Source of the DNA: Lachnospiraceae bacterium AD3010
GTDB taxonomy: Bacteria > Bacillota > Clostridia > Lachnospirales > Lachnospiraceae
Direction: 5' to 3'
Length of the DNA: 64,000 nucleotides
NCBI GenBank assembly: GCA_000622025.1
Contig: KK211389.1
Location: 124,001 to 188,000, forward strand
Every line of letters starts with the position of its first letter. Positions within the stretch are counted from its first letter, which is position 1. A program made the translations under genes and the position numbers. The notes under the pieces were generated by a model. It was not told where the DNA came from and made no database searches. It worked only from the letters and a program-made list of their open reading frames with translations. This document shows, in pieces, positions 1 to 8,915 of the stretch.

Positions 1-145
1 TAAGCCGTTTGATTGCACTGTTAAGAGAATGTCGGCTTATGCCATGCGACAGACACCACTGGGCATCTGTCAGACCGCTGCTGCGGCATTCCTGGATGAG
101 GGCGAACCACTCATCCTTTGAGCGATATGGTTTCTGATCTGACAT
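1..145 (-). CDS. IS66-type transposase accessory protein TnpA, N-terminal part (cut by window edge)
   Basis: Reading the minus strand from the ATG at 145 gives 48 codons that run off the window edge. The product starts MSDQKPYRSKDEWFALI and has a downstream C-R-S-S-G-L-T-x-x-x-W-C pattern. That is the usual N-terminus of the small helix-turn-helix accessory protein (TnpA/OrfA) of IS66-family elements, which is needed together with TnpB and TnpC for transposition. The rest of the element would lie to the left of the window. The call rests on recognising this short motif only. The element boundary must lie between 146 and about 205, but I could not fix its inverted repeat. Confidence 0.6.
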   Translation of the reverse strand, partial: MSDQKPYRSKDEWFALIQECRSSGLTDAQWCLSHGISRHSLNSAIKRL

Positions 146-205
146 AGGCAGTCCTTTCCGTGTGACACCAAAACGTAGTGTATTGGTCCACCAGGTCACA
201 CTAAA

Positions 206-619
206 ATGAAGTCATTGTGTCAGATCTATTATGAACTTATTGTTGGGCGGATGGTATCCGCCGGATTATTTTGCGCTTACCTCCCAGATATCCACAAAGA
301 ATATGTTAAATTTGTCGTTGATATGAAGAATAATAAAGTTGTTATCGGTATGGATGTATACGCCGACGCTGAAATTCTCCTAAATACAGATCCCGAATAT
401 CTGTATGGCGGAAATATCTATTCAGACGGCCATATCGTTTATCAATCAACACTTAATGTAGAGAAAAACCTTAAAATTTACGCTAGTAAAAATAAGAAAA
501 CCGGGATTCTGGGATTATTCGGAAGAGCAGAAAAAGTCCCGGATAATATGCGGATCATCATTGATAAAGAAACTATAGCATACATAAATACAGTTTTATT
601 TGCCTGGATTGAGATATAA
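206..619 (+). CDS. hypothetical protein, 137 aa
   Basis: I do not recognise this protein. It is a soluble-looking product with alternating beta-type segments, no signal peptide and no clear membrane segment. A GILGLFGRAEKVP stretch near residue 100 is followed by a C-terminus ending in FAWIEI. The first ATG lies just after the edge of an IS66-type element and has no obvious Shine-Dalgarno site. The true gene may therefore have lost its 5' end to the insertion and may be a remnant. The next ORF follows within 5 bp on the same strand, so the two were probably co-transcribed. Small paired ORFs like these are often immunity-type proteins, but nothing here proves that. Confidence 0.4.
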   Translation: MKSLCQIYYELIVGRMVSAGLFCAYLPDIHKEYVKFVVDMKNNKVVIGMDVYADAEILLNTDPEYLYGGNIYSDGHIVYQSTLNVEKNLKIYASKNKKTGILGLFGRAEKVPDNMRIIIDKETIAYINTVLFAWIEI

Positions 620-623
620 AACC

Positions 624-1013
624 ATGGACTTTTCACCTGTTTCACTGGATCAGTTTATTAAATCAGATCCTCAAAAACCTGATATCAGCCCGGAAATACT
701 GGCCGACAGGCACCGCCACAATCTCCACAGGCAGCTTCTGGATGTCTGGGGCGAGGTTGATAGTGCTATGTCACTATATGATAAGTGGAAAAAGGGCAAG
801 GCAGTCAAAGATGATGTCCTGTCACAGCTTAATTGTGTTCATAACTGCTGCTATACCATTTATTCCGATCCAAAATCATCTCCTGGGATTATCTGGGAAC
901 TGAAGGTCGCTGAATGGGAGCTCTATGATTTTATTCTCTGGGATAACCTCTTCAAAAACAAAAGGAAAACCGTGACCCTCTGGTTTGATGAATGGTGCTA
1001 TCAGGCGGTATAG
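624..1013 (+). CDS. hypothetical protein, 129 aa
   Basis: Unrecognised. The frame opens at a TTG at 600, but the ATG at 624 (MDFSPVSLDQF) is the better start: it lies four bases beyond the end of the preceding ORF and has a weak purine-rich GAGAT upstream. The product is mainly helical, rich in tryptophan and aromatic residues towards the C-terminus (WELKVAEWELYDFILWDN) and has two adjacent cysteines in HNCCYT. It has no signal peptide or membrane span. It ends about 100 bp before the convergent end of the glycan locus. It might be an accessory or immunity-type protein, but no function can be assigned. Confidence 0.45.
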   Translation: MDFSPVSLDQFIKSDPQKPDISPEILADRHRHNLHRQLLDVWGEVDSAMSLYDKWKKGKAVKDDVLSQLNCVHNCCYTIYSDPKSSPGIIWELKVAEWELYDFILWDNLFKNKRKTVTLWFDEWCYQAV

Positions 1014-1119
1014 CTATATTATTTTGATTTTTCAATATCCGCTGTTTTTTAACCAAGGTTTTCTTCCGCTTCAGACAATTTCTTTGGCAAAAATCAATCC
1101 GGTGCATATTTAATCCAAT

Positions 1120-2817
1120 CTAAAACTGAACACTCCATGTATTAGTTTCCCGATCATATGCATACACATGTTCTAGTCCCTTTGCTTTAGCCCAGTTTTC
1201 AACACTTTTCTCATATATCTCTGCGCTTGGATCCCATATCCCGTCCCATTCATCCGGAAATTGACCCGAGTACCCATTAATTGTTTTAATATCATAAACT
1301 GTAGCTATTTCATATGCATCCAATTGATAGATATAGGGTTCATCTTTTGTGTCCGAACTATCTTTTATAAAAAAGACCTCTGCTTCATCAGGAGGGACTG
1401 ATACGCCCTTAATAAAGCTACTTTCTCCATGTTCATTCCATGCAGAACTAACCCCGGATAAATTGATATTAGAAACAAACATTAATACTACGGCACACAA
1501 TGCTATTGGCAGTCGGTATCCGTCTTTAATTTTAATTGTCTTATCTACCATATAGGAACTGACTACAGACACTGGAAAAGACAGCCAGATAAAAAATCTG
1601 CCTATTGCACGGACAGACCTGGCAACAGGAATAAGATAATAAAAGAGAATCCAAAAAGACACACCATTGGAGCTCAGCCTTATTATACTGAAAATACATA
1701 CATAAATTGTAATAATAACAGATGGTAATACTTCAAAGGAAAGTATATCCAAAGATCCGATCCTCTTTTCTCTTTTCTGCTGTTTTATTCTGAAAAAACA
1801 GACCGTACCAATAATAAAAACAAATAGAAGAATCATAGAAAACCCAACTTCGTTTTCCATGGTATATCCTCTGGAATCAAGCTTTAACATTCGTATGAGC
1901 CACCCTGCCATTAAGCTATTTTCTCTGACATTTATCAAATCAATAAACTCCGGCATATATTGTGCACAGCCCGAATAGGGATATCCGTTTGAAGAACGTA
2001 GAACAGGGACATAGATCATAATGAACGGAATATACAGGATTATCAATAAAACAACATACCCTACAATATCTTTCCATATAGGATTGACATACTCTATAAA
2101 GCAATGCAGCGGTTTAATCTTATCCAAACGGAGACGTATATAGTAAACAAATATGAACACCAGTCCGAAAATCCCTGTAAAGCAAGCCACATACCAAGAT
2201 GTATATGTAAGGAGTACAAAAAGCACTATAAACCCCACCGCGTATATGTTTCTTTTCATTCGTATGGAATAATTGTTCAAAAAACCAATAAATAATATCA
2301 GTAAGGCGGGCAAAAAAGAAAGGGATTCGAGCTGTGTATGAAGAAGATGGTGTGAAAATGTATCCGAAAAGCAAAATGCCATTGTTCCGAAAAGAGCCCA
2401 CAATGCACTAATTTTTATCTTACACTTTAGAAGATAGTACATACAAAATGCTGCAAAGACATGCAGCAGAATAAGTGTGTACTTATATGCAAAAAACATA
2501 TTAACACCAAACATCCTGAATACAGAGAATACTATCCCATATCCCAAAAAAAGATCGGTATATCCGAATGCGTCCTTAACAGGCCAAAACATGGCTATCT
2601 CGGAGAACCCTTCTTTCCCATTGAAGAAGCGCCACCAATGCTCATTTAAGAGTGTTGTGAGACGTCCATCTCCTCTGTCTCCGAAGAGACTGTCATTCCC
2701 GATGATATTATGAAAAAAAACATATTCACAAAAAAGAAGAACTAAAGCCATGACAAGTATTCCCAAAAAATTATTCTTATCATGCCCTTTAACCATTTTC
2801 ATGCCGTTAGTCTTCAT
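1120..2817 (-). CDS. polytopic membrane protein, probable GT-C-type glycosyltransferase
   Basis: About a dozen hydrophobic helices span this 565-residue protein. A short extracytoplasmic loop after the first helix carries GDRGDG (residues 46-51), an acidic pair in the position used by GT-C lipid-phospho-sugar-dependent transferases. The soluble C-terminal tail of about 100 residues contains NGYSGQFPDEWDG. The preferred start is the ATG at 2817, which overlaps the TGA of the upstream GT2 gene and has GGAGAT seven bases upstream; the ATG at 2829 lacks a good site. Directly behind a dolichol-phosphate-mannose-synthase-like GT2, it may use the lipid-linked sugar that enzyme makes to decorate the exported glycan, as in GtrB/GtrC pairs. 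The fold and partner are inferred. Confidence 0.6.
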   Translation of the reverse strand: MKTNGMKMVKGHDKNNFLGILVMALVLLFCEYVFFHNIIGNDSLFGDRGDGRLTTLLNEHWWRFFNGKEGFSEIAMFWPVKDAFGYTDLFLGYGIVFSVFRMFGVNMFFAYKYTLILLHVFAAFCMYYLLKCKIKISALWALFGTMAFCFSDTFSHHLLHTQLESLSFLPALLILFIGFLNNYSIRMKRNIYAVGFIVLFVLLTYTSWYVACFTGIFGLVFIFVYYIRLRLDKIKPLHCFIEYVNPIWKDIVGYVVLLIILYIPFIMIYVPVLRSSNGYPYSGCAQYMPEFIDLINVRENSLMAGWLIRMLKLDSRGYTMENEVGFSMILLFVFIIGTVCFFRIKQQKREKRIGSLDILSFEVLPSVIITIYVCIFSIIRLSSNGVSFWILFYYLIPVARSVRAIGRFFIWLSFPVSVVSSYMVDKTIKIKDGYRLPIALCAVVLMFVSNINLSGVSSAWNEHGESSFIKGVSVPPDEAEVFFIKDSSDTKDEPYIYQLDAYEIATVYDIKTINGYSGQFPDEWDGIWDPSAEIYEKSVENWAKAKGLEHVYAYDRETNTWSVQF

Positions 2818-3503
2818 CGATATCTCCATATCACATAAAGTGCTCTCAGTCCGTCCCGAAAACCTATCTTCTTTCCGTCCTCATTTGTTCTCGGATAATA
2901 TGATATAGGGACTTCCTTAATCTTAATCCCTTTTTTTGATATTTTCGCGGTAATCTCTGGCTCAAAACCAAACCGATTTTCCACGAGATCTACAGACTGT
3001 ATTATATCCCTCCTAAATGCTTTATAGCAGGTCTCCATATCTGTCAGTCTTTCATGAGTGAAAAAATTGGAAAAGACGGTCAGAAACCAGTTTGCCATCC
3101 TGTTTGCAAGATACCCCTTCCTTCTCTGTTCAAGAAACCTTGAACCATAAACAACTGATTCCTTCTCCTCGAAAATAGGGGTAACCACCTTTGGATACTC
3201 ATTCGGGTCATATTCCATATCAGCATCCTGAATGATAACCACGTCACCCGTCGCCGCCTGAAATCCGGTTCTTAATGCCGCACCCTTTCCCATATTTATT
3301 TTATGATATATAATTTTACTGACTAAGGGTCTGACCTGTTCTTCCAGTACTTTTCCTGTTCCGTCTGTTGAACAGTCATCCACAACTATTATTTCCTTAT
3401 TCTTTACCGGTGATTCCAAAACCTTTTTTATGATGGAAACTATACTGCTTTCCTCGTTATAACAAGGTATTATTATCGATAAAACCTTTTCTTCTGAATT
3501 CAT
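2814..3503 (-). CDS. GT2 glycosyltransferase, polyprenyl-phosphate sugar synthase type
   Basis: A 229-residue GT-A protein. It begins with LSIIIPCYNEE, has the nucleotide-binding VVDDCSTDGT around residues 40-49 and the metal-binding QDAD at 92-95, followed by MEYDPNEYPK. This set is typical of DPM1/GtrB-like enzymes, which move a sugar from a nucleotide donor onto polyprenyl phosphate on the cytoplasmic face. It lacks the C-terminal membrane helices of GtrB and so resembles soluble DPM1. The TGA overlaps the start of the GT-C-like gene, so the two are translationally coupled and probably work in series. The sugar cannot be read from sequence. Confidence 0.85.
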   Translation of the reverse strand: MNSEEKVLSIIIPCYNEESSIVSIIKKVLESPVKNKEIIVVDDCSTDGTGKVLEEQVRPLVSKIIYHKINMGKGAALRTGFQAATGDVVIIQDADMEYDPNEYPKVVTPIFEEKESVVYGSRFLEQRRKGYLANRMANWFLTVFSNFFTHERLTDMETCYKAFRRDIIQSVDLVENRFGFEPEITAKISKKGIKIKEVPISYYPRTNEDGKKIGFRDGLRALYVIWRYR

Positions 3504-3506
3504 CTC

Positions 3507-5081
3507 TCATCTAATCTCCTCTTTTGTCATCTTTTCCTGTAATATTTGATTTATCATTTCAAGTACCAGCCGATTATATTTATCCTGTTTCTTAAAAAAC
3601 AACCTTCCAAAGCAGGAAAACAGTCCATTTCTTATCTTTCTCAGAATATTTCCATCCGTAACAGGCACCATTTCAGAATTTCTATACAAACGCAGCATCT
3701 TTTCAAAAATCTCATTTTTCCTTTTTTCATTGTAAAAATCATCTAGTCCAATGTCATAAAATCTTTCTACTGCCTCTTCTTTATATCGTTCGTCAATGTC
3801 GTTAAGCATATTCTTTATTTTAATGTCCGATATAATTTGTTCGATATTTATCTCATCCTCCATCCCAAGTTCAAAAGAAGACACATTACCGCCGGAAACA
3901 CACTCAATCATTTCAGAAAGCCTATTAACGATATCGTCCCATTTATAATGATCTTCAACATATTCCTCACCTTTTAATCCCATCTTTTCAGATACTTTCG
4001 CATTATCCAGAAGGTAATCCAGCATTTTGGAAAATTCCCGGTAGTTATAAAAATATAATCCTCCATTGCTTTGAATACAATGTTCTTTTAATACTTCACA
4101 CCTTCCATTGACAAGAACAGGAACCGACAAATGCATTGCTTCCAATAAAACCATGGATAAGCTTTCATATTCCGATGGAATTACAACAACCCTGCTATCA
4201 TATATTGCCCTGGCCTTCACTTCATCATCTACAAAGCCAAGGGAAATAATCCTATTATCTTCAGGGATAGCCATATGTGGCTTTCCCGCCAATACAAGCC
4301 TTAAATCCCTTCCGGTTTCTTCAAGATATCTTAAAAAATAACGGAATAAAATATCACATCCCTTGCCCTCTTCAATCCTGCCAACAAATATAATGTAATC
4401 ATCAAGTCCCTGTTCTTCCCTGAAGACACCCGGTAATTCAGGCTTGTCGATTTCCACACCCGTTCCCCCATAGCCCCCATTACTGTGAATATTCACATTT
4501 CTGGTAACCCGATTAACAAGTTTTTTTTCAGCAACCGTGTTATAAAAAATACCTGAAGGAATATTAAACAGATTCCTGAAAGCCCTGAAATACAACGCTG
4601 GTTCATCGTGCGCTGTCGGTATGAGAATAGCCTTTTCCTTTACAAGTGGCAGACCAAAATAGGTAGGCGCATGCAGATATGTCATAAAAAGAAAAATATC
4701 ATAGTCATCTCTATGTTCGGCAATGAATTTCAACATGGATGATGAATACGGACCTTGAGCCTTAATCCATTTTTCCTCATCCTCAATCGTATGGTGCACA
4801 TCAGATTCCATAATAAGCTCATACAATCTGCTGGATTCAAGTGTATTTCTTTCAGAATCAACAGAAAATCTTCTCACGATGATCCCATTTATTTCCTCAC
4901 AATCATTACTATATTCGTTAGCCCATGTATAGTGGCTTACAGCTTTGGTTGTTATTATCTCAATATCATAAAAACTTGAGAGTTTCTCCGATAGCTGTCT
5001 GCAATGAAGCTCTGCTCCTCCGTTAACCTCCAGCCCATAACGCACAACAACAAACGCCAGCTTCTTTTTTTTCTCTTCCAT
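3507..5081 (-). CDS. GT4 glycosyltransferase with C-terminal extension
   Basis: A 524-residue GT-B enzyme. The N-terminal half opens with a strand and glycine loop (VVRYGLEVNGGAE, about residues 12-24). The C-terminal half has FVGRIEEGKG (232-241) and the donor-binding EX7E motif E306-E314 inside SEYESLSMVLLEA. GT4 enzymes are retaining transferases that use nucleotide sugars. About 130 residues beyond the core are charged and end in an amphipathic basic segment (FSCFGRLFFKKQ), which may attach the enzyme to the membrane. It lies four bases from the next GT2 gene and seven from the preceding GT4 gene, inside the glycan operon. Donor and acceptor are unknown. Confidence 0.85.
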   Translation of the reverse strand: MEEKKKKLAFVVVRYGLEVNGGAELHCRQLSEKLSSFYDIEIITTKAVSHYTWANEYSNDCEEINGIIVRRFSVDSERNTLESSRLYELIMESDVHHTIEDEEKWIKAQGPYSSSMLKFIAEHRDDYDIFLFMTYLHAPTYFGLPLVKEKAILIPTAHDEPALYFRAFRNLFNIPSGIFYNTVAEKKLVNRVTRNVNIHSNGGYGGTGVEIDKPELPGVFREEQGLDDYIIFVGRIEEGKGCDILFRYFLRYLEETGRDLRLVLAGKPHMAIPEDNRIISLGFVDDEVKARAIYDSRVVVIPSEYESLSMVLLEAMHLSVPVLVNGRCEVLKEHCIQSNGGLYFYNYREFSKMLDYLLDNAKVSEKMGLKGEEYVEDHYKWDDIVNRLSEMIECVSGGNVSSFELGMEDEINIEQIISDIKIKNMLNDIDERYKEEAVERFYDIGLDDFYNEKRKNEIFEKMLRLYRNSEMVPVTDGNILRKIRNGLFSCFGRLFFKKQDKYNRLVLEMINQILQEKMTKEEIR

Positions 5082-5088
5082 AAAAATT

Positions 5089-6171
5089 TTATTCCTCGAT
5101 AACTTTTCTTAAATAATCAAGAATCTGCCCCTTAATAACGTCATAACGAAAAGCTTTCAGCCTTTCTCTCTGATTATTAATGATCCTTTCGCGTAATGGC
5201 AAGTCACGAATTACCCTGTTTACAACACATGCAGCTTCAAGAGGATTCTTGTTATCCAATAAGAATCCCGCTCCTCCTAAAGTATCCTTTATCGCGCTTG
5301 AGTCATAGGCAATCACCGGCAAATCAAAATACATGGCTTCCACCAGAGGAACACAAAAACCCTCATGCTCACTCATACACAAAAAACAGTCGGAAACAGA
5401 ATAATATGCAAGTATCTCATCAAAATCTATGTGTCCCGTAAAAATAATGCTTTCACTATTAAGACTCTCGGCATATTTTTTCAGTCCGAGGTAATACCCA
5501 TCATTAAAATGTTTACCAACAAGAAAAAGAAGAGCGTCGTTATCGAATTTAAGCCTGTATTCATTAAATGTGGCAATAACATCTTCAATTTTCTTATTTG
5601 ACGCTACCCTTCCGGTAAAAAGAATCTTCGTGCTCTTGATTTGGGAATACTTCTCTAGTATCTTCTCCGAAGCTTTCGTTTTATAATCTTCAAATGGAAT
5701 TAGCAAGGGAATCACCTTTATATCGCAGCCAAAGCCATTTGCTAATAGATCATCTCTGTTAAAACCAGAAACTGCTATACAGTATTTTACTTTTGGGGCG
5801 ATCTGTTTCAAATCCCTTATTCCGGTTTCAACCATATACCAAGGATCGCACCCCGGTCCTCCCATAAATACTGGCGGCGTGATATTGTGATAAATCACAA
5901 TAACCTTAGCTCCAAATTCAAAAACCCCAAGATTCCATTTGCAGCCTGTAGATAAATGGTAGAATATAATATCGTCTGAAGAAAAGCTCAGATTTTCATC
6001 AATAACACCAGTAATCCCCAATACTCTGATTCTCTCATCAATAGCTTCTGCATATATGAATGTATCATACCCCTCCTCTTTAAGCATCCTGTATATAGCC
6101 ATTGTTTCATTGCCAATAGCATCACCATATGCAAGAGAGGTCAACATCTGAACAACCTTCACCTGCTCCAC
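5089..6171 (-). CDS. GT4 glycosyltransferase
   Basis: A 360-residue GT-B transferase. It has LFTGRVASNKKIED (184-197) in the donor domain and the EX7E motif E270-E278 within SEHEGFCVPLVEAM. The N-terminal acceptor domain contains YHNITPP (94-100), common in GT4 enzymes of cell-wall glycan loci. It has no membrane segment. It starts one base before the end of the small coiled-coil gene and is followed seven bases later by another GT4, so the whole string is probably one transcript. It is expected to add one sugar to a lipid-linked glycan on the cytoplasmic side. Confidence 0.87.
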   Translation of the reverse strand: MEQVKVVQMLTSLAYGDAIGNETMAIYRMLKEEGYDTFIYAEAIDERIRVLGITGVIDENLSFSSDDIIFYHLSTGCKWNLGVFEFGAKVIVIYHNITPPVFMGGPGCDPWYMVETGIRDLKQIAPKVKYCIAVSGFNRDDLLANGFGCDIKVIPLLIPFEDYKTKASEKILEKYSQIKSTKILFTGRVASNKKIEDVIATFNEYRLKFDNDALLFLVGKHFNDGYYLGLKKYAESLNSESIIFTGHIDFDEILAYYSVSDCFLCMSEHEGFCVPLVEAMYFDLPVIAYDSSAIKDTLGGAGFLLDNKNPLEAACVVNRVIRDLPLRERIINNQRERLKAFRYDVIKGQILDYLRKVIEE

Positions 6172-6172
6172 C

Positions 6173-6616
6173 TCAATTTTTTTCTTTCTGTAATTCTTCT
6201 ATCTGTTTCTTTAATAACATAATTTCCTTATCCTTTTCCCTCATGTATATAGAAATCATATTAATCGCTTCTGAAACAGAAAAATAAACACATTCCTGCT
6301 TCCTGATATCTTCAGAGCGTAAATGTCTGTACACTGGAGACAATATTTTGACCATAAACCTGACATAGACTTTCTTTAAGGAGCGCTTTAAGGGATTCCT
6401 TGTCTCCCTTAAAGGACGTCGGATATTATTAATAGCATCGTCCAGCCAGGACAAGCACTCATCCATGACAAAACTAGAATATGACATCGGCTCATAAACC
6501 GGTTTTTTCAGAGAAAAAACTGGAGTTTCTTCTGAGAAACCTTTTTCCCTTATTTCCCGTCTTATATCTTCAAGTATTGCATCCCTGTTTATCTCTTCCA
6601 TATCTGAATCTTTCAC
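6173..6616 (-). CDS. small coiled-coil protein of the glycan locus
   Basis: I do not recognise this 147-residue protein. It has an acidic N-terminus (MEEINRDAILEDIRREIREK), a basic amphipathic middle (RRPLRETRNPLKRSLKKVYVRF) and a C-terminal heptad-rich helix (EKDKEIMLLKKQIEELQKEK). No catalytic motif or signal peptide is seen. It overlaps the end of the GT8 gene by 4 bp and is followed one base later by a GT4, so its synthesis is coupled to both. The basic helix plus coiled coil suggests a membrane-peripheral scaffold or an adaptor for the glycosyltransferases. That is inference from architecture and position. Confidence 0.6.
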   Translation of the reverse strand: MKDSDMEEINRDAILEDIRREIREKGFSEETPVFSLKKPVYEPMSYSSFVMDECLSWLDDAINNIRRPLRETRNPLKRSLKKVYVRFMVKILSPVYRHLRSEDIRKQECVYFSVSEAINMISIYMREKDKEIMLLKKQIEELQKEKN

Positions 6617-7635
6617 CCAAATATCTTTCTTTTCAACTTTGCCAGTACACCGTATAGAGTACGATCTCTGTAATACGCGATCGTATTGTTCAGTTCCTCA
6701 ATTCTAATTTTCAGATCATCATTGATCAATTTAAGATTACACATTTCAATTGATATTTCCTCTTTCTGTGATCTGATATAATTTCTGGTCAGCTGTAATA
6801 AAGTATTATTATCCAATAATGTTTCACAATAATTCATCCACTCTTCAAATTTTGCAGCACCAATGTTATTCCAGGGTTTTTTCTTATCTGCCAGATGCAA
6901 AACTACCGGATTTTCCATCTGTTTTCTGGCGTCATCTATCGATATTTGAAATAACCCTGCTATCTGTTCAGCCGATCTGTTAATAACCCAGCCATAAATG
7001 CAGTTATATTTTAAGGGTAAATATCTTACTTTCTCTCCTAATACAATATTTAAAGCATCCTGATCTACGAAGAATCCCCATTCGTCGTTTTCCTTTTCGG
7101 TGATCAGGCTGGATTTTATATCATCACTCCTCCACTTTAATAAATCTAAGAGCATAACTCCGGAATTGAAATAATTACTATGCCCTATTCTCTCATTACT
7201 CTTTTGACCTAAAACTGTCGGTGCATCACACACAGCTGCCCCATAATATCCTGAAATATCCGTATCAAACAGCTCCGCAATATCTCCCAGCACCAGCGTA
7301 TCACCATCCAGATAGAGGATTTTATCAAGGCCATCAAAAATATCTGCAAGACTGAACTTTAGCAATGCAGCCTTAGAAACATGTTGATGTTCCGTATACA
7401 GTTCCCCATAGTCATTCTCAGCTTTTATTACCTCAACGCAGACATTCTCCTTCATTGAGGAAAGCTCTTCCAGCTCTTTTATCTCGCCTTCCTTAAGCCC
7501 GTCTCCCACCACATGAATATTGTATTTATGACTATCGCTGGAGTTTTTTATAAGAGAAGTAATGGACACTCTTGTAGGCAACACATAATTTGAATCTGTG
7601 ATATATGCAATTTCGACCTTTTTTATTTCACTCAT
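6613..7635 (-). CDS. GT8 family glycosyltransferase
   Basis: This 340-residue protein has the GT8 (LgtC/glycogenin) layout. The N-terminus is IAYITDSNYVLPTRVSITSL, the manganese-binding DGD is at 110-112 in ILYLDGDTLVLGDI, then YFNSGVMLLDL, and finally a late VVLHLADKKKPWN element. GT8 enzymes are retaining galactosyl- or glucosyltransferases. After the catalytic domain comes a coiled coil and a basic amphipathic tail (LAKLKRKIFG), like the membrane-attaching tail of LgtC. The stop of the Wzt gene overlaps the start by one base, so the two are coupled. The donor sugar is not predictable. Confidence 0.88.
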   Translation of the reverse strand: MSEIKKVEIAYITDSNYVLPTRVSITSLIKNSSDSHKYNIHVVGDGLKEGEIKELEELSSMKENVCVEVIKAENDYGELYTEHQHVSKAALLKFSLADIFDGLDKILYLDGDTLVLGDIAELFDTDISGYYGAAVCDAPTVLGQKSNERIGHSNYFNSGVMLLDLLKWRSDDIKSSLITEKENDEWGFFVDQDALNIVLGEKVRYLPLKYNCIYGWVINRSAEQIAGLFQISIDDARKQMENPVVLHLADKKKPWNNIGAAKFEEWMNYCETLLDNNTLLQLTRNYIRSQKEEISIEMCNLKLINDDLKIRIEELNNTIAYYRDRTLYGVLAKLKRKIFG

Positions 7636-8912
7636 TATGTCTTATCTTCTATGATCAGTTCCGGATACTTTGAGTAACCCCAGTTTGTATGATCCCATTC
7701 ACCATATACAGGCCTGTCTATTGTATTAACTATCTCAAAAACAAGCGCATTGTTTATCATATCATATTTTTCCTGATATCCGCTACCATCCCCGTCAAAT
7801 AGTATGATCACCAGCCCATATCTTCCCTCCACTAGGGTTGAAACATCCAGCTCACAATCAACGCTTTTTACTATGTTTTCAGCACAGCCTGTTATCTCTC
7901 CTGAGAAAGCAGTTCCGACCCGTGAATCATCCATTTTGGATACAATGCAGCGGATATATGTTCTACTGACCGCTTTGATGCAGTGGAATCTTAGATTAAA
8001 ACGTATCTTTTCTCCGGCTTCTATCTGATTCGTATCCCGGTCCAGGAGATCCAGCGATAATAGCCTGATCTTTTTATTGAACTGCTCATCTGTGATCTCC
8101 CTGTTTTCAAAGGTATTATGTATCTGCATAGTGTCAGGAACCTTCAGATATTCCTGAATAGCGTCCTCAACGTTTCCCTGATACTTTATCACTCCTTCAT
8201 CCAGTACCACACATTTATTGCAGAGCCTGCGAACTGTACTCATATTGTGGCTTACATACAGAATGGTCTTCCCCTGACTTTTCGCGACCTCAGACATTTT
8301 ATCCAGAGCTTTCCTCTGGAAATTCACATCACCAACAGCCAGAACCTCATCCATTATCATGATCTCCGAGTCCAGGTGCGCCGCTACAGAGAATGCAAGC
8401 TTCACGTACATTCCGGATGAATAGCGCTTAACCGGTGTATCGATAAATTCTCCACACTCCGAGAACTCTATGATCTCATCTATCTTCTCATCGATCTTTT
8501 TCCTGTTCATGCCGAGGATGGCACCGTTTAGATATATGTTTTCTCTCCCGGTAAGCTCTCCGTGGAAACCGGTTCCGACTTCCAGCATGCTGGTTATCTT
8601 GCCGTTTATATATACCTTTCCATCGGTAGGTGCTGTTACTCTTGACAGGATTTTTAGAAGAGTGGACTTTCCGGCACCGTTTCTGCCTATTATACCTATC
8701 CTGTCACCTTTCTCTATCTCCAGGTCGATCCCTTTCAGTGCCCAGAATTCATCTCCTGACTGCCCCTTTGTTCCGATCAGTGTGTTGGGGTCCTCTTTAC
8801 CCCTGACTTTGGCTAGCCAGCTCTGGATTTCACCCCTTAATGTGGCACCCCCGATAGTACCGAGTCTGTATTTCTTTTTTACATTTTCTATCTTAATCGC
8901 CAGATCTGACAT
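7635..8912 (-). CDS. wzt: polysaccharide ABC exporter, ATP-binding subunit with C-terminal glycan-recognition domain
   Basis: Residues 1 to about 245 form an ABC ATPase: Walker A GRNGAGKST at 76-84, signature YSSGMYVKLAF, Walker B IMIMDEVLAVGD and the switch histidine in YVSHNMSTV. The long N-terminal lead before Walker A and the EVLAVGD wording are typical of O-antigen and teichoic-acid exporters (Wzt/TagH). Residues of about 250-425 form the beta-rich Wzt C-terminal domain, which in known systems binds the modified end of the finished glycan. It therefore implies export of a completed lipid-linked chain. It is three bases downstream of the permease gene. Confidence 0.92.
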   Translation of the reverse strand: MSDLAIKIENVKKKYRLGTIGGATLRGEIQSWLAKVRGKEDPNTLIGTKGQSGDEFWALKGIDLEIEKGDRIGIIGRNGAGKSTLLKILSRVTAPTDGKVYINGKITSMLEVGTGFHGELTGRENIYLNGAILGMNRKKIDEKIDEIIEFSECGEFIDTPVKRYSSGMYVKLAFSVAAHLDSEIMIMDEVLAVGDVNFQRKALDKMSEVAKSQGKTILYVSHNMSTVRRLCNKCVVLDEGVIKYQGNVEDAIQEYLKVPDTMQIHNTFENREITDEQFNKKIRLLSLDLLDRDTNQIEAGEKIRFNLRFHCIKAVSRTYIRCIVSKMDDSRVGTAFSGEITGCAENIVKSVDCELDVSTLVEGRYGLVIILFDGDGSGYQEKYDMINNALVFEIVNTIDRPVYGEWDHTNWGYSKYPELIIEDKT

Positions 8913-8915
8913 GAT

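Noticed and set aside
1014-1119. Possible terminator between the convergent left-edge ORF and the glycan locus
   Set aside because: Only a weak CCAAGG/CTTTGG pairing with a long loop; not strong enough to list.
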